Assembly (NCBI RefSeq): GCF_013386115.1
Contig: NZ_JACAOR010000005.1
Location: 162,461 to 226,460, forward strand
DNA: 64,000 nt
Source: Pseudomonas gingeri
GTDB lineage: Bacteria; Pseudomonadota; Gammaproteobacteria; Pseudomonadales; Pseudomonadaceae
Direction of reading: 5' to 3'
Position numbers and translations under genes: made by a program. Each line of letters starts with the position of its first letter. The first letter of the stretch is position 1. Below are positions 8,329-16,805 of this stretch, in pieces. The notes beneath the pieces are model-generated. The model was not told where the DNA came from and searched no databases. It saw only the letters and a program-made list of their open reading frames with translations.

Positions 8329-8748
8329 TCAGGCGGACGGCCGCAGACCGTACATGGCCAGCTGTTGCAGGCTGCCCTTGTGCTGGATCAGGCGGGGGTC
8401 GTTGAGCGGCAGGGTCTGGCCCAGCTCGGCCTGGATGATGGCCTGCAGCTTGGTGTTGTCGACCTGGCCGTCGGCGCCGATGGCTTCGTGGAGTTTCTGC
8501 GGGGCGATCTGCGCGGTGGTGCCGCCAGGCAGGTAGATGGCGCCGGTGGCGAAGTCGATGCCGAAGGCGATCAGGCCGGGCAGTACATAGAACAGGATAC
8601 CGATGGCGTCGAGCCCGGCCACCAGCGGGTCGATCTTGCCTTCGATCTGGCCGCGGCGATCCGGGAAGAAAATCGAGCCACAGGCGGTCAACTGGGTCAG
8701 CAAGGTGGCGACCAGCACACCACCGATAACGCGTGAAGGAATACGCAT
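8329..8748 (-). CDS. Small lipoprotein, YceK/YidQ-like
   Basis: A 139-residue protein starting at ATG 8748, with AGGAGA 6 bases upstream. The lipobox LTQLTACGS (cysteine ~22) predicts a lipid-anchored protein. The middle part DPLVAGLDAIGILFYVLPGL followed by AFGIDFATGAIYLPGG fits the YceK/YidQ (DUF1375) layout. Pseudomonas homologues are often labelled 'polyribonucleotide nucleotidyltransferase', which the sequence does not support. Separated by 109 bases from the divergent hrpB. Confidence 0.65.
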   Translation of the reverse strand: MRIPSRVIGGVLVATLLTQLTACGSIFFPDRRGQIEGKIDPLVAGLDAIGILFYVLPGLIAFGIDFATGAIYLPGGTTAQIAPQKLHEAIGADGQVDNTKLQAIIQAELGQTLPLNDPRLIQHKGSLQQLAMYGLRPSA

Positions 8749-8857
8749 GCAAAGATCTCCTGGAGGAAAGCCGAAACTATACAAGGGTCAACGCTTGAGA
8801 CCCTGATTAATGCCGTGCAGTTCGCCGTTATACTCGGCAGTCAGTTTTGGAGCCACC

Positions 8858-11389
8858 ATGATTTCCTTGCCGATTGATGAAGTTTTGCCTGCATTGCGCC
8901 AGGCCCTGGGCGAACGCCACGAAACCGTGCTCGAAGCCCCGCCCGGCGCGGGCAAGACCACCCGGGTGCCGCTGGCCCTGTTGCACGAGCCATGGCTGGC
9001 CGGGCAGACCATCCTGATGCTCGAGCCACGTCGCCTGGCGGCCCGCGCGGCGGCCGAGCGGCTGGCCAGCGAGTTGGGGGAAAAGGTCGGTGAAACCGTC
9101 GGCTATCGCATCCGCCTGGACAGCAAGGTCGGTCCGAACACGCGGATCGAAGTGGTCACCGAAGGTATTCTCACCCGCCGGTTGCAGGACGATCCAGCGC
9201 TGGAGGGCGTCGGGCTGCTGATCTTCGATGAATTTCATGAGCGCAGCCTGGATGCCGACCTGGCGCTGGCCCTGAGCCTCAATGGTCGCGAAATGTTTCG
9301 CGATGAGCAGCCGCTGAAGATCCTGCTGATGTCCGCGACCCTGGAAGGCGAACGCCTGGCCAGCCTGCTGGACGAAGCGCCGGTGGTGCGCAGCGAGGGC
9401 CGCATGTTCCCGGTGACGACCCGCTGGGGGCGGGCCTTCCAGCCCGGCGAATTCATCGAGCCACGGGTGGTGCAGACGGTACTCGAAGCGATCGATGATG
9501 AGAGTGGCAGCCTGCTGGTGTTCCTCCCCGGGCAGGCGGAGATTCGTCGCGTCCACCAGCAACTGGAAGAATCCCTGGGCGGGCGCGCGGATATCCTCTT
9601 GTGCCCGTTGCATGGCGAGTTGGACCTGTCGGCCCAGCGTGCCGCCATCGAGCCGGCTCCGGTGGGCAAACGCAAGGTGGTGCTGGCGACCAATATCGCC
9701 GAGACCAGCCTGACCATCGATGGCGTGCGGGTGGTGATCGACGCGGGGCTGGCGCGGGTGCCGCGTTTCGATCCGGGCAGCGGCATGACCCGCCTCGACA
9801 CCCAGCGGATTTCCCGCGCCAGTGCCACCCAGCGTGCCGGCCGGGCCGGGCGCCTCGAGCCCGGTGTGTGTTATCGGCTGTGGTCCGAGGCCCAGCACGA
9901 GCAACTGGCGGCCTACGGCAGTGCCGAGATCCTCCAGGCCGACCTCGCCGGACTGGCCTTGCAACTGGCGCGCTGGGGCGTGACCCCGACCCAACTGGTC
10001 TGGCTGGATATACCACCGGCCGCTGCGTACGCCCAGGCCCAGGACCTGCTCCAGCGCCTCGGGGCGTTGACGGCCAAGCCGGGCGAAGACTGGACCCTCA
10101 CCCGCCACGGGCAGGCCATGGCCGAACTGCCGGCCCACCCGCGTATCGCCCACCTGCTGCTGCGCGGGCAGGCGCTGGGCCTGGCGCACATGGCCTGCGA
10201 TGTCGCCGCGCTGCTGGGCGAACGGGATATCCAGCGCGGTGGCGGCGCCGACTTGCACACCCGTCTGGCCTTGCTGGCCGGCGAGGAGCGGGTGGCGCGT
10301 GGCGGCCAGGGCGGCGTGCAGCGCGCCCGGCAGCTGGCGCGACAATACCGTGGCTATCTGCGTGGCAAGGCCAGCGAGCCGGTGGCCGATCCCGAGCATC
10401 CACGCTGGTTGGGCGCGCTGCTGGCACTGGCCTATCCGGACCGGGTCGCCCAGCAACGCCGGGCGGGTGGCGCCGAGTATCGCCTGGCCAACGGCCGTGC
10501 GGCGCTGTTCAGCGAAACCGACAGCCTGATGAAACAGCCCTGGCTGGTGATCGCCGACCTGGGCAGTCGCCAGGGCCAGCGCGAAGAGCGGATCTACCTG
10601 GCCGCGGAATTCGATCCGGCCCTGTTCGACACGGTGCTGGCCGAACAGGTGAGCAACGTCGATCAACTGGATTGGGACGAGCGCGAGGGCGTATTGCGGG
10701 CCGAACGCCAGCGCAAGGTCGGCGAACTGGTCCTCAGTCGCGAACCCCTGACCGGCCTGGATGAGGCGGCGCGCAGCCAGGCGCTGGTCAACCTGGTGCG
10801 GCGCAAGGGCCTGGAACTGCTGCCCTGGACGCCGGAACTGCGCCAATGGCAGGCGCGGGTGGCGTTGTTGCGCCAGCTGGACCTGGCGGACAAGGGCCAG
10901 AGCGAATGGCCGGATGTCAGCGACAAGGCGTTGCTGGCGACCCTGGAACACTGGCTGCTGCCGTACCTGGGCCGGGTTTCGCGGCTCAGCCATTTCGCCA
11001 ACCTGGAGCTGGCCAATATCGTCCACAACCTGTTGCCCTGGCCGTTGCCCCAGCGTCTCGACGAGCTGGCGCCGCATCATCTGAGCGTGCCGTCGGGGTC
11101 GTCGATCCGCCTGGACTACAGCGAACAGCCGCCGATCCTGGCGGTGCGCCTGCAAGAGTTGTTCGGGCTGGCCGAGACGCCGCGGGTGGCCGGCGGCCGC
11201 CAGGTGGTGAAGCTGCATCTGTTGTCACCGGCACGGCGCCCGGTGCAGGTGACCCAGGACCTGGCGAACTTCTGGCGCAGCACCTACGCCGAAGTGAAGA
11301 AGGACCTCAAGGGCCGTTACCCCAAGCACTACTGGCCGGACGACCCGCTGGTGGCGGAGGCGACGGCGCGGATCAAGCCGCGCAAGTAA
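8858..11389 (+). CDS. hrpB: ATP-dependent helicase HrpB
   Basis: An 843-residue DEAH-type helicase. Motifs in order: Walker A PPGAGKTTRVPLALL (near residue 30), DEFHERSLDADLAL (motif II, DEFH as in HrpB), LMSATLEGERLASLL (motif III), NIAETSLTIDGVRVVIDAG (motif V) and SATQRAGRAGRLEPG (motif VI), then the long HrpB-type C-terminal domain. Length agrees with HrpB. The start at 8858 gives the conserved MISLPIDEVLPALRQAL; an upstream in-frame ATG at 8810 would add 16 unsupported residues. In other bacteria HrpB unwinds RNA or affects mRNA processing and fimbriae, but no single pathway is established. Followed directly by a BIME. Confidence 0.93.
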   Translation: MISLPIDEVLPALRQALGERHETVLEAPPGAGKTTRVPLALLHEPWLAGQTILMLEPRRLAARAAAERLASELGEKVGETVGYRIRLDSKVGPNTRIEVVTEGILTRRLQDDPALEGVGLLIFDEFHERSLDADLALALSLNGREMFRDEQPLKILLMSATLEGERLASLLDEAPVVRSEGRMFPVTTRWGRAFQPGEFIEPRVVQTVLEAIDDESGSLLVFLPGQAEIRRVHQQLEESLGGRADILLCPLHGELDLSAQRAAIEPAPVGKRKVVLATNIAETSLTIDGVRVVIDAGLARVPRFDPGSGMTRLDTQRISRASATQRAGRAGRLEPGVCYRLWSEAQHEQLAAYGSAEILQADLAGLALQLARWGVTPTQLVWLDIPPAAAYAQAQDLLQRLGALTAKPGEDWTLTRHGQAMAELPAHPRIAHLLLRGQALGLAHMACDVAALLGERDIQRGGGADLHTRLALLAGEERVARGGQGGVQRARQLARQYRGYLRGKASEPVADPEHPRWLGALLALAYPDRVAQQRRAGGAEYRLANGRAALFSETDSLMKQPWLVIADLGSRQGQREERIYLAAEFDPALFDTVLAEQVSNVDQLDWDEREGVLRAERQRKVGELVLSREPLTGLDEAARSQALVNLVRRKGLELLPWTPELRQWQARVALLRQLDLADKGQSEWPDVSDKALLATLEHWLLPYLGRVSRLSHFANLELANIVHNLLPWPLPQRLDELAPHHLSVPSGSSIRLDYSEQPPILAVRLQELFGLAETPRVAGGRQVVKLHLLSPARRPVQVTQDLANFWRSTYAEVKKDLKGRYPKHYWPDDPLVAEATARIKPRK

Positions 11390-11395
11390 GGGTCG

Positions 11396-11483
11396 TGTGG
11401 GAGCGGGCTTGCCCGCGAATGAGGCGGCGCGGTGTTTCAGGGGCTGCGCGTTATCGTTCTTCGCGGGCAAGCCCGCTCCCACA
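11396..11483. repeat. BIME (REP doublet)
   Basis: TGTGGGAGCGGGCTTGCCCG and its inverse GCGGGCAAGCCCGCTCCCAC bracket a 40-base spacer. It lies between hrpB and the convergent EEP gene. Confidence 0.9.
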
Positions 11484-11542
11484 AGGCAGTCCGCACAAAC
11501 TCCCGTCCACACAGGCCTGCACTCGCAGCGCCCCGGGGGTGT

Positions 11543-12625
11543 TTATCGCGCTGGCGGCAGCAGGAAGCGCGCAATCACCGGCAGGTGGTCGGAGATCTTC
11601 AGGGTGTCGTCCTGGCGGACCTGCGCCTCGACCCGCCTCATCTTGGCGCTGTAGAAGAAGTAGTCCAGGGTGCGGTCCGGGCCACTGACCCCGGGATCGT
11701 TGGGGTAATGGGTCAGCCATTGCTCGCGGTCGATGCCGCTGGCTTCGCTGTTGCTCGGGATCATCGGGTACTTGTCCCACAGGACATGCAGCTCGCTGTC
11801 CGCCGAGTAGCCGCCGCGCAGCCTTGGTGGCAGGCGCAGGTACTGGCCCAGGGGTAGCAGGTTGAAATCGCCACCGATCAGCCATGGCGTGCCCTGGCCT
11901 TCGAGTTTATCCAGCAGGCGGGTGGTCGCCTGCACCTGGCGCAACTGGGTGTCGTTTTGGGCAAAGGGCGCCAGCTGGGTGTTGATCACCGCCAGTTGCC
12001 CGCCATCGCTCAGCGGCAGGTAATTGAGCAGCAGTGCCTGGCGGTGCTGGAACTGGCGCTGGATCAGGTTGGCCGGGGCCAGGGGCAGTTGCAGGCGCTC
12101 GGCATGCTCGATCTGGTAGCGGCTCAGGGTCGCCAGCTTGCGCCCGACGCTGCCGAAGATATGCCAGTCGGGCACGAAGTCGGCCTTCCAGTCGAAGGCT
12201 TGCGAGCTGCACGGGTACAGGTCGGCGACACGCTCCTGGAGCAGCTTGAGCTGGTCCTGGTAGGCGCTGGCCTTGGCGTTCTCATCGACCTCCTGCAGCA
12301 GCACGATATCCGGTTGCTCGTCGCGGATGACCCGCGACACTTCGTCGAGGCTGAAGGCCATGTCTTCGCTGGTCGGGCGCTCGTCCTTGCCGCTGCCGTC
12401 GGCCATGTCGTACCAGAACACATAGCGCTTGCCCGCCAGGTACTGGATGTTCCAGGTCATCACCTTGAGGGCCTGGCCGGCGACCAGAACGGGCGCCTGG
12501 GCGGTACAACTGACCGGCAGCGTTTCCTTGCTGTCGGGATGCCAGCTCAGGGTGTAGATGAAAAGGCCCAGCAGGCCGGCGACCAGGGCCATGCTCAAGA
12601 GCGTGTAACGTAATAGACGGGTCAT
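11543..12625 (-). CDS. Endonuclease/exonuclease/phosphatase-family protein
   Basis: A 360-residue protein with an N-terminal membrane anchor or signal (LLSMALVAGLLGLFIYTL, residues 9-26). The EEP fold follows: LKVMTWNIQYLAG, PDIVLLQEVDEN (catalytic glutamate), PWLIGGDFNLLP (GDFN with D and N) and ISDHLPVIARF (catalytic SDH). All residues needed for a Mg-dependent phosphodiesterase are present. It probably faces the periplasm; the substrate (nucleic acid, sphingomyelin-like lipid or phosphate ester) is not determined. AGGGAGC-like sequences near the start are weak. Confidence 0.82.
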   Translation of the reverse strand: MTRLLRYTLLSMALVAGLLGLFIYTLSWHPDSKETLPVSCTAQAPVLVAGQALKVMTWNIQYLAGKRYVFWYDMADGSGKDERPTSEDMAFSLDEVSRVIRDEQPDIVLLQEVDENAKASAYQDQLKLLQERVADLYPCSSQAFDWKADFVPDWHIFGSVGRKLATLSRYQIEHAERLQLPLAPANLIQRQFQHRQALLLNYLPLSDGGQLAVINTQLAPFAQNDTQLRQVQATTRLLDKLEGQGTPWLIGGDFNLLPLGQYLRLPPRLRGGYSADSELHVLWDKYPMIPSNSEASGIDREQWLTHYPNDPGVSGPDRTLDYFFYSAKMRRVEAQVRQDDTLKISDHLPVIARFLLPPAR

Positions 12626-12712
12626 GGGCTCGGCTTATGACGTTGCAATATGGAGGGAGCATAACCGACCGCCTTGTCACCGCCTAACCCTCTATTGTGA
12701 GGGATTGTCCCG

Positions 12713-13375
12713 TTAGCCCCTGTCAGATTTTTCGCTGATCAGCATGTACAGCCGGAAGAGTACGACGCTGGTGAACAGTTGCAGGAAGCTGTGGGCGCTG
12801 TCGATGACCAGTGTCAGCAGCGGATTCTGTGGCTCGGGATAGGCACTGGCGCTCAGGCCCTTGAGCAGCCACAGCGGTCCCATGACACAGAGGATGCAGG
12901 TGAAGGTCCGCCAGAAATGCCCGCGGCTGAGGTTGAAACTCTCCTTCATCGCCCGTAGCGGTTCCCGGCCGCGCAATACCAGCTGGTATTCGGCAAAGGC
13001 CAGCACCACGGTCAGCCAGATGCCGGGAATGAAGTACAACGACAGCCCGAGCACGATGGCCACGGTATTCACCGCCGACAGCAGCGCCATGCGCGGCCAC
13101 AGGCGCAGGGACATGGCCAGCAGGTCGCGATTGAGCGGGGTTTCGCCGCGGGTCCGGGCATCGAGAAACAGGATCAGCGCCGCGGTGTACAGCGGGTACA
13201 CCAGCAGTCCGGCCAGCAGGTCGTAGGCGGGCGAGGCATCGGGGCCGATGGCGTTGTCCAGCAGTTGCTGGAGGACGGCCTCGAAGATCACCAGCGGCAG
13301 GCAGAGGCGGGCGATCTGGCCCAGGTTGCGCCGGAAGAAATACAGGGAGTCGCGCAATATGGTGAGCGGGTTCAT
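12713..13375 (-). CDS. YciC-family inner-membrane protein
   Basis: A 220-residue protein from ATG 13375 (a longer frame upstream to 13438 is unsupported). It has five to six hydrophobic segments (e.g. YDLLAGLLVYPLYTAALIL, VNTVAIVLGLSLYFIPGIWL) and the motif PGIWLTVVLAFAEYQLVLRG followed by AMKESFNLSRGHFWRTF, which is characteristic of the YciC/UPF0259 family. The role is unknown. Downstream of it on the same strand is the EEP gene, 87 bases away. Confidence 0.75.
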   Translation of the reverse strand: MNPLTILRDSLYFFRRNLGQIARLCLPLVIFEAVLQQLLDNAIGPDASPAYDLLAGLLVYPLYTAALILFLDARTRGETPLNRDLLAMSLRLWPRMALLSAVNTVAIVLGLSLYFIPGIWLTVVLAFAEYQLVLRGREPLRAMKESFNLSRGHFWRTFTCILCVMGPLWLLKGLSASAYPEPQNPLLTLVIDSAHSFLQLFTSVVLFRLYMLISEKSDRG

Positions 13376-13555
13376 GGGCTCGCTATCGAAGGTCAAAGCA
13401 AAGCGACACTTTAACCGATGAGGCGGGCCGACACTCAAATGTAAACGTTACGTAAGGATCATTGAAACTTCCTGTAACAGCCCCATAACTGATGTACGCC
13501 CGGGCCGTATCGGCCAGGGCGACCGATTTCTACCCGGCAATCTGATGAGGTCGCC

Positions 13556-14311
13556 ATGAACAGCGAAGAGCAAACCCTGATCGATGGACTGTTTTCACGG
13601 TTGCAACAAGCCGAAAAGGATTCAGCCCCGCGTGACGCCCTGGCCGAGGCGCGGATCAAGGAGCATCTGGCGCGCCAACCGGCTGCGGCGTACTACATGA
13701 CTCAGTCGATCCTGGTGCAAGAGCACGCGATCAAGAGTCTCGACGAGCAGAACAAGCAACTCCAGGCCCAATTGCAGCAGGCCCAGGCCGACCTGCAACA
13801 GGCTCGCGCCCAGAGCGCCGCGCCGGCGCCGAGCAGCGGTGGTTTCCTGTCGAGCATCTTTGGCGGTGGCAGTCGCGATCCGGCACCGGCTCCGGCTCCC
13901 GGCAACTCCGGTGGCGGCTGGCGTGAGCCGGCGCGCCCGGCATTCAATGCCCCGCCACAGCAGAACTACAACCCGCAGCCCGCCTACGCCCCGCAACAGG
14001 CGGCCCCGGCTGCCCCTATCGGCAGCGGTTTCCTCGGTGGCGCGCTGAAAACCGCGGCCGGCGTTGCCGGTGGCGTGATGCTGGCCGAAGGTATCAGCAG
14101 CCTGTTCCATCACAACCAGCAGCAGCCGCAGATCATCGAGGAAATCATCGAGCCGAGCCCGATGAGCAACAACAACGGCGGCGGTTGGGGCGATGACCAG
14201 CGCATGGCCAACAACGACTCCTGGGGCAACAACGACCAGGGCGGCTTCCTCGACAGCGACTACAGCGACGACAGTTCCTCTTCTTTCTCTGACGACGATT
14301 CCTACGTCTGA
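13556..14311 (+). CDS. DUF2076 protein
   Basis: A 251-residue protein. The N-terminal NSEEQTLIDGLFSRLQQAE and AAYYMTQSILVQEHAIKSL are typical of DUF2076. A coiled-coil-like Q-rich stretch (residues ~64-85, LQAQLQQAQADLQQA) leads to a P/A/N/Q-rich disordered region, a glycine-alanine helix (GGALKTAAGVAGGVMLAEGI) and an acidic, serine-rich tail ending SFSDDDSYV. No signal peptide. Homologues are annotated as periplasmic ligand-binding sensor-like, without experimental basis known to me. A strong hairpin follows the stop. Confidence 0.8.
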   Translation: MNSEEQTLIDGLFSRLQQAEKDSAPRDALAEARIKEHLARQPAAAYYMTQSILVQEHAIKSLDEQNKQLQAQLQQAQADLQQARAQSAAPAPSSGGFLSSIFGGGSRDPAPAPAPGNSGGGWREPARPAFNAPPQQNYNPQPAYAPQQAAPAAPIGSGFLGGALKTAAGVAGGVMLAEGISSLFHHNQQQPQIIEEIIEPSPMSNNNGGGWGDDQRMANNDSWGNNDQGGFLDSDYSDDSSSSFSDDDSYV

Positions 14312-14319
14312 TCTTCTCC

Positions 14320-14347
14320 AGTCCGGGGCGCCTTGGCGCTCCGGACT
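14320..14347 (+). terminator. Strong hairpin after the DUF2076 gene
   Basis: AGTCCGGGGCGCC (14320-14332) pairs with GGCGCTCCGGACT (14335-14347) over 13 positions with one G-U, with loop TT. The following GCGTTTGC is a poor U-tract, but position 8 bases after a stop favours a terminator. Confidence 0.65.
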
Positions 14348-14464
14348 GCGTTTGCATGGCTGATTGTTCGCTGAATCTTGCCTCGGGCTGGCATACTGCG
14401 CGTCTACTCGCTTTCGAGTGTCCGTCACCCCCGCCAGTGCGCGTCTGCGCCATGAGGATTCACG

Positions 14465-14944
14465 GTGAAGAAAATCGCAGTGTTCGCCGACGTTCAGAAC
14501 CTCTATTACACCGTGCGCCAGGCTTACGGTTGTCACTTCAACTACGCCGCCCTGTGGGCTGATATCAGCCAGCGCGGGCAGATCGTCGAAGCCTATGCCT
14601 ATGCGATCGACCGTGGCGACAGCAAGCAGCAGCAGTTCCAGCAGATCCTGCGCAACCTGGGTTTCACGGTGAAACTCAAGCCGTACATCCAGCGCAGCGA
14701 CGGTTCGGCCAAGGGTGACTGGGACGTGGGGATCACCATCGATATCATGGATGCCGCGCCGAACGTCGACGAGGTGGTGCTGGCGTCCGGTGATGGCGAT
14801 TTCGACCTGCTGCTCGAGCGCATCATCGGCAAGCATGGGGTCGAGGCGGTGGCCTATGGTGTGCCGGGGTTGACTGCCAACTCGCTGATCCGCGCGGCGA
14901 GCCGCTACGTGCCCATCGAAGGTGCACTGTTGTTGAAAAACTGA
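14465..14944 (+). CDS. NYN-domain (LabA/DUF88) putative RNase
   Basis: A 159-residue NYN/PIN-like protein: IAVFADVQNLYYTVRQAY with the first aspartate (D9) and N12, KGDWDVGITIDIMDAA with acidic residues near 94-98, and VVLASGDGDFDLLLERI (DGDFD near 117-121). These form the acidic, metal-binding centre of LabA/NYN nucleases. The start is GTG 14465, with GAGG 8 bases upstream, rather than an internal ATG. It probably acts on RNA in the cytoplasm; the target is unknown. Confidence 0.82.
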   Translation: MKKIAVFADVQNLYYTVRQAYGCHFNYAALWADISQRGQIVEAYAYAIDRGDSKQQQFQQILRNLGFTVKLKPYIQRSDGSAKGDWDVGITIDIMDAAPNVDEVVLASGDGDFDLLLERIIGKHGVEAVAYGVPGLTANSLIRAASRYVPIEGALLLKN

Positions 14945-14950
14945 TGGACC

Positions 14951-15004
14951 TGATCGTTCCCACGCTCCGCGTGGTAACGCAGTCCTGGACGCTCCGCGTC
15001 CATT
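14951..15004. repeat. CGCTCCGCG-type palindromic repeat
   Basis: GATCGTTCCCACGCTCCGCG, then GGACGCTCCGCGTCC: a copy of the second repeat family of this window, whose chance ORFs are sometimes annotated as DUF1534 proteins. Confidence 0.75.
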
Positions 15005-15072
15005 TCTGAAGCAACGCGTATTCCCTGTCGCGCCGGGGGAGCGATCAACGGACTATTTGAAAGGGTTGGATT

Positions 15073-15684
15073 TTGGAACGTATTGCCGTCATCGACTTTG
15101 AAACCACCGGGATCTCGCCGAGCAGTGCCTGCCGGGCGACGGAAATCGCCGTGGTCATCCTGGAAGAGGGGCGCATCGTCGACCGTTACCAGAGCCTGAT
15201 GAATGCCGGAGTGCGGGTGCCGGCCTTTATCGAACAACTGACCGGCATCAGCAACGCCATGTTGCGCACGGCGCCCTCGGCGGAGCGGGTGATGAACGAG
15301 GTCAACGAATTCGTCGGCATCACGCCGCTGCTGGCCCACAACGCCGCGTTCGACCAGAAGTTCTGGGACTTCGAGATGGGTCGCATCAAGCGCACGCGCC
15401 TGCAGAATTTCGCCTGCTCGCTGTTGCTGGCGCGACGCCTGATGCCGGCGGCGCCGAACCACAAGCTGGGCACCCTGACCGCCTACGCGCGGCTGCCGCA
15501 TACCGGCCAGGCGCACCGGGCCATGGCCGACGCCGAGATGGCCGCGAACCTGCTGGCGCACCTGGCCGGCGAGCTGCGCGAAAAGCACGGGCTGCGCGAG
15601 CTGTCTCACGACCTGCTGTGCAAATTGCAGAAAGCACCGGCGGCGAAGGTGGGGGAGCATTTGAGGCGGTATCGGGGGGCCTGA
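15073..15684 (+). CDS. DnaQ-like 3'-5' exonuclease
   Basis: A 203-residue DEDDh exonuclease. ExoI motif IAVIDFETTG (D8, E10), ExoII HNAAFDQKFWDFE with the conserved N/FD near 95-100, and ExoIII TGQAHRAMADAEMAANLLAH with H and D near 150-155. The start is TTG 15073 with AAGGG upstream; no ATG or GTG nearby gives the conserved MERIAVIDFETTG. It is similar to the epsilon-like proofreading or RNase T-type family; the role is probably nucleic-acid trimming or repair. Confidence 0.85.
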   Translation: MERIAVIDFETTGISPSSACRATEIAVVILEEGRIVDRYQSLMNAGVRVPAFIEQLTGISNAMLRTAPSAERVMNEVNEFVGITPLLAHNAAFDQKFWDFEMGRIKRTRLQNFACSLLLARRLMPAAPNHKLGTLTAYARLPHTGQAHRAMADAEMAANLLAHLAGELREKHGLRELSHDLLCKLQKAPAAKVGEHLRRYRGA

Positions 15685-15953
15685 GGCAAGCCCGCCCGCC
15701 ACAAGACTGTGCTCTGCTTCAGGCTCCCTGGCTGGCCGGAGCTACCTCTCAAGTAGCGCTTTTGTCCCGCATTTTTTAGGAAATGTCGTACTTCCTGTGG
15801 CGATCCGTGCTGTCTTTCCGGGATGAGCTGGCAACGCTAGCCTTTTCCGGTCATCGCCAAATCGGTGACAGGGCGTAGGAACCCTTGCAATTGACTCTTT
15901 CGATACTGAGCATCCACCATACTCGCTGGTTTTTTAGCCAGCGTGCCCCTTAT

Positions 15954-16032
15954 GGTGGCCGTGCGCGGGCACGTTGATTCGTGGCCGAGTGTCCGAGAGA
16001 GCTCGGTTCCTACCCCGCGTACGGCTGCCACC
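15954..16032 (+). ncRNA. C4-type antisense RNA upstream of a Bro-N gene
   Basis: The segment folds as a three-way junction: outer stem GGTGGC (15954-15959) with GCCACC (16027-16032); hairpin CGTGC (15960-15964) with GCACG (15969-15973); hairpin CCGAG (15985-15989) with CTCGG (16002-16006). TTCCTAC (16007-16013, a') and GCTGCCA (16024-16030, b') are complementary to GTAGGAA (16040-16046, a) and TGGCAGC (16056-16062, b), just before the start of the antirepressor-like gene. This arrangement is that of the C4 antisense RNA of phages P1/P7, which blocks translation of the antirepressor ant. Structure and pairing are seen directly; the family assignment is from memory. Confidence 0.7.
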
Positions 16033-16039
16033 CAAGTCC

Positions 16040-16062
16040 GTAGGAAGGCTTTATATGGCAGC
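16040..16062 (+). promoter_or_regulatory. Target boxes a and b of the C4-type RNA
   Basis: GTAGGAA (16040-16046) and TGGCAGC (16056-16062) are each 7-base perfect complements of the unpaired segment and stem end of the RNA just upstream, in the same order as in phage P1. They lie 28-50 bases before the ATG, so pairing could occlude the ribosome-binding site (GGAG, 16077-16080) or couple to termination. Confidence 0.65.
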
Positions 16063-16089
16063 TCCTTGAATCTCTCGGAGTATTCCAAA

Positions 16090-16656
16090 ATGGGAAAAGT
16101 CATTCTCGAAAGTCTCGCTGAAACCATACAAAACCTTCTTGATAACGGTAGTGCTTATGACGTGTCAGAGCAGCTTGGTCTTGCCGTTAACGTTGCTTTC
16201 GAACCGCAAATATTTACTCGTCACCACCGCAAACTCCGCGCCTTGCTCCTGCATGACGAAGCCTGGTTCTGCGCCCGTGATATCGGGCACCTGATGGGCA
16301 TCGAGTGGCATGAGCGCAAAGCGATCAAGCTTGATTCGGATCAGCGTCGACTGCTGAGCTTGCAGGGGAATGGCGGAGCAGAAGAACACCTGATGCTCAG
16401 CGAGTCGGGTGTCTACGCCATGCTGGTCTATCACTACCTGCCGGAGAACCGGCATCTGCGCCAGTGGCTGACGCACCAGGTATTACCCATGCTGCGCGAC
16501 CAGCCACAACTGGCCCTGACCCAGGCCCCGAGCCTGGGCTTGCTGGAATGGAACGGTGGTGCGCTGAGCCTGCTGCATTGGCGCAAGGAGCCCTGGATCC
16601 GCCTGCGTGATATGCCGCAGGTGGTGCCCGTCAGCGGTTGTGGCAGTGTCTGGTAA
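16090..16656 (+). CDS. Bro-N domain antirepressor-like protein
   Basis: A 188-residue protein from ATG 16090, with GGAG 9 bases upstream. Residues ~45-140 (HRKLRALLLHDEAWFCARDI, IGHLMGIEWHERKAIKLDSD, MLSESGVYAMLVYHYLPENR, LRQWLTHQVLPMLRD) have the order of a Bro-N domain: a DNA-binding module seen in phage antirepressors. No KilAC or ANT C-terminal domain is present. It is an orphan: no integrase, repressor or structural phage genes are near. Known phage relatives relieve lysogenic repression; here it may be a satellite or domesticated remnant. Confidence 0.8.
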   Translation: MGKVILESLAETIQNLLDNGSAYDVSEQLGLAVNVAFEPQIFTRHHRKLRALLLHDEAWFCARDIGHLMGIEWHERKAIKLDSDQRRLLSLQGNGGAEEHLMLSESGVYAMLVYHYLPENRHLRQWLTHQVLPMLRDQPQLALTQAPSLGLLEWNGGALSLLHWRKEPWIRLRDMPQVVPVSGCGSVW

Positions 16657-16666
16657 GTGATTGGCT

Positions 16667-16697
16667 GATCGTTCCCATGCAGAGCGTGGGAGCGATC
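16667..16697. repeat. GATCGTTCCCA palindrome
   Basis: GATCGTTCCCA and TGGGAGCGATC form an inverted repeat around TGCAGAGCG, a degenerate copy of the 'CACGCTCCGCG' repeat family, just after the Bro-N gene. Confidence 0.7.
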
Positions 16698-16782
16698 TTC
16701 GGTGACCTGTTCAGAATGTTTCTTCAGGCGACCGACGGCCAAGTTGTTGCGTTGCTTGGTAGCGAAAATAAGACCAAAATAA

Positions 16783-16800
16783 AGACCTATTCAGGAGTCT
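16783..16800 (+). promoter_or_regulatory. Candidate operator of the relBE-type pair
   Basis: AGACCTATTCAGGAGTCT has AGAC/GTCT ends in inverted orientation, and a further AAGACC half-site lies about 13 bases upstream. Antitoxins of this family usually bind such palindromes over their own promoter. The site ends 5 bases before the antitoxin ATG, overlapping the AGGAG ribosome-binding site. Confidence 0.45.
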
Positions 16801-16805
16801 TTATT

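Larger units (their letters stand above)
15685..16089 (+). other. Intergenic region: REP remnant and antirepressor leader
   Basis: This stretch contains no convincing protein-coding gene. It holds GTAGGAACC (15875-15883, complementary over 9 bases to 16005-16013), a stem CGCTGG/CCAGCG at 15924-15941, and a C4-type RNA with its two target boxes (listed separately). A frame open from 15943 into the Bro-N gene is judged a chance extension through the structured RNA. Confidence 0.65.

Noticed and set aside
8828..11218. 796-residue open frame on the minus strand
   Set aside because: Entirely antisense to hrpB, which carries all helicase motifs. No domain was recognised in the reverse frame.
16001..16032. 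tRNA-like T-arm (GGTTCCTACC) in the leader of the Bro-N gene
   Set aside because: No acceptor stem, D-arm or anticodon arm could be built around it; the segment fits the C4-type three-way junction.
15943..16089. 49-residue N-terminal extension of the Bro-N gene
   Set aside because: It runs through the C4-type RNA stems and target boxes. The internal ATG 16090 has its own GGAG, and the Bro-N domain starts after it.
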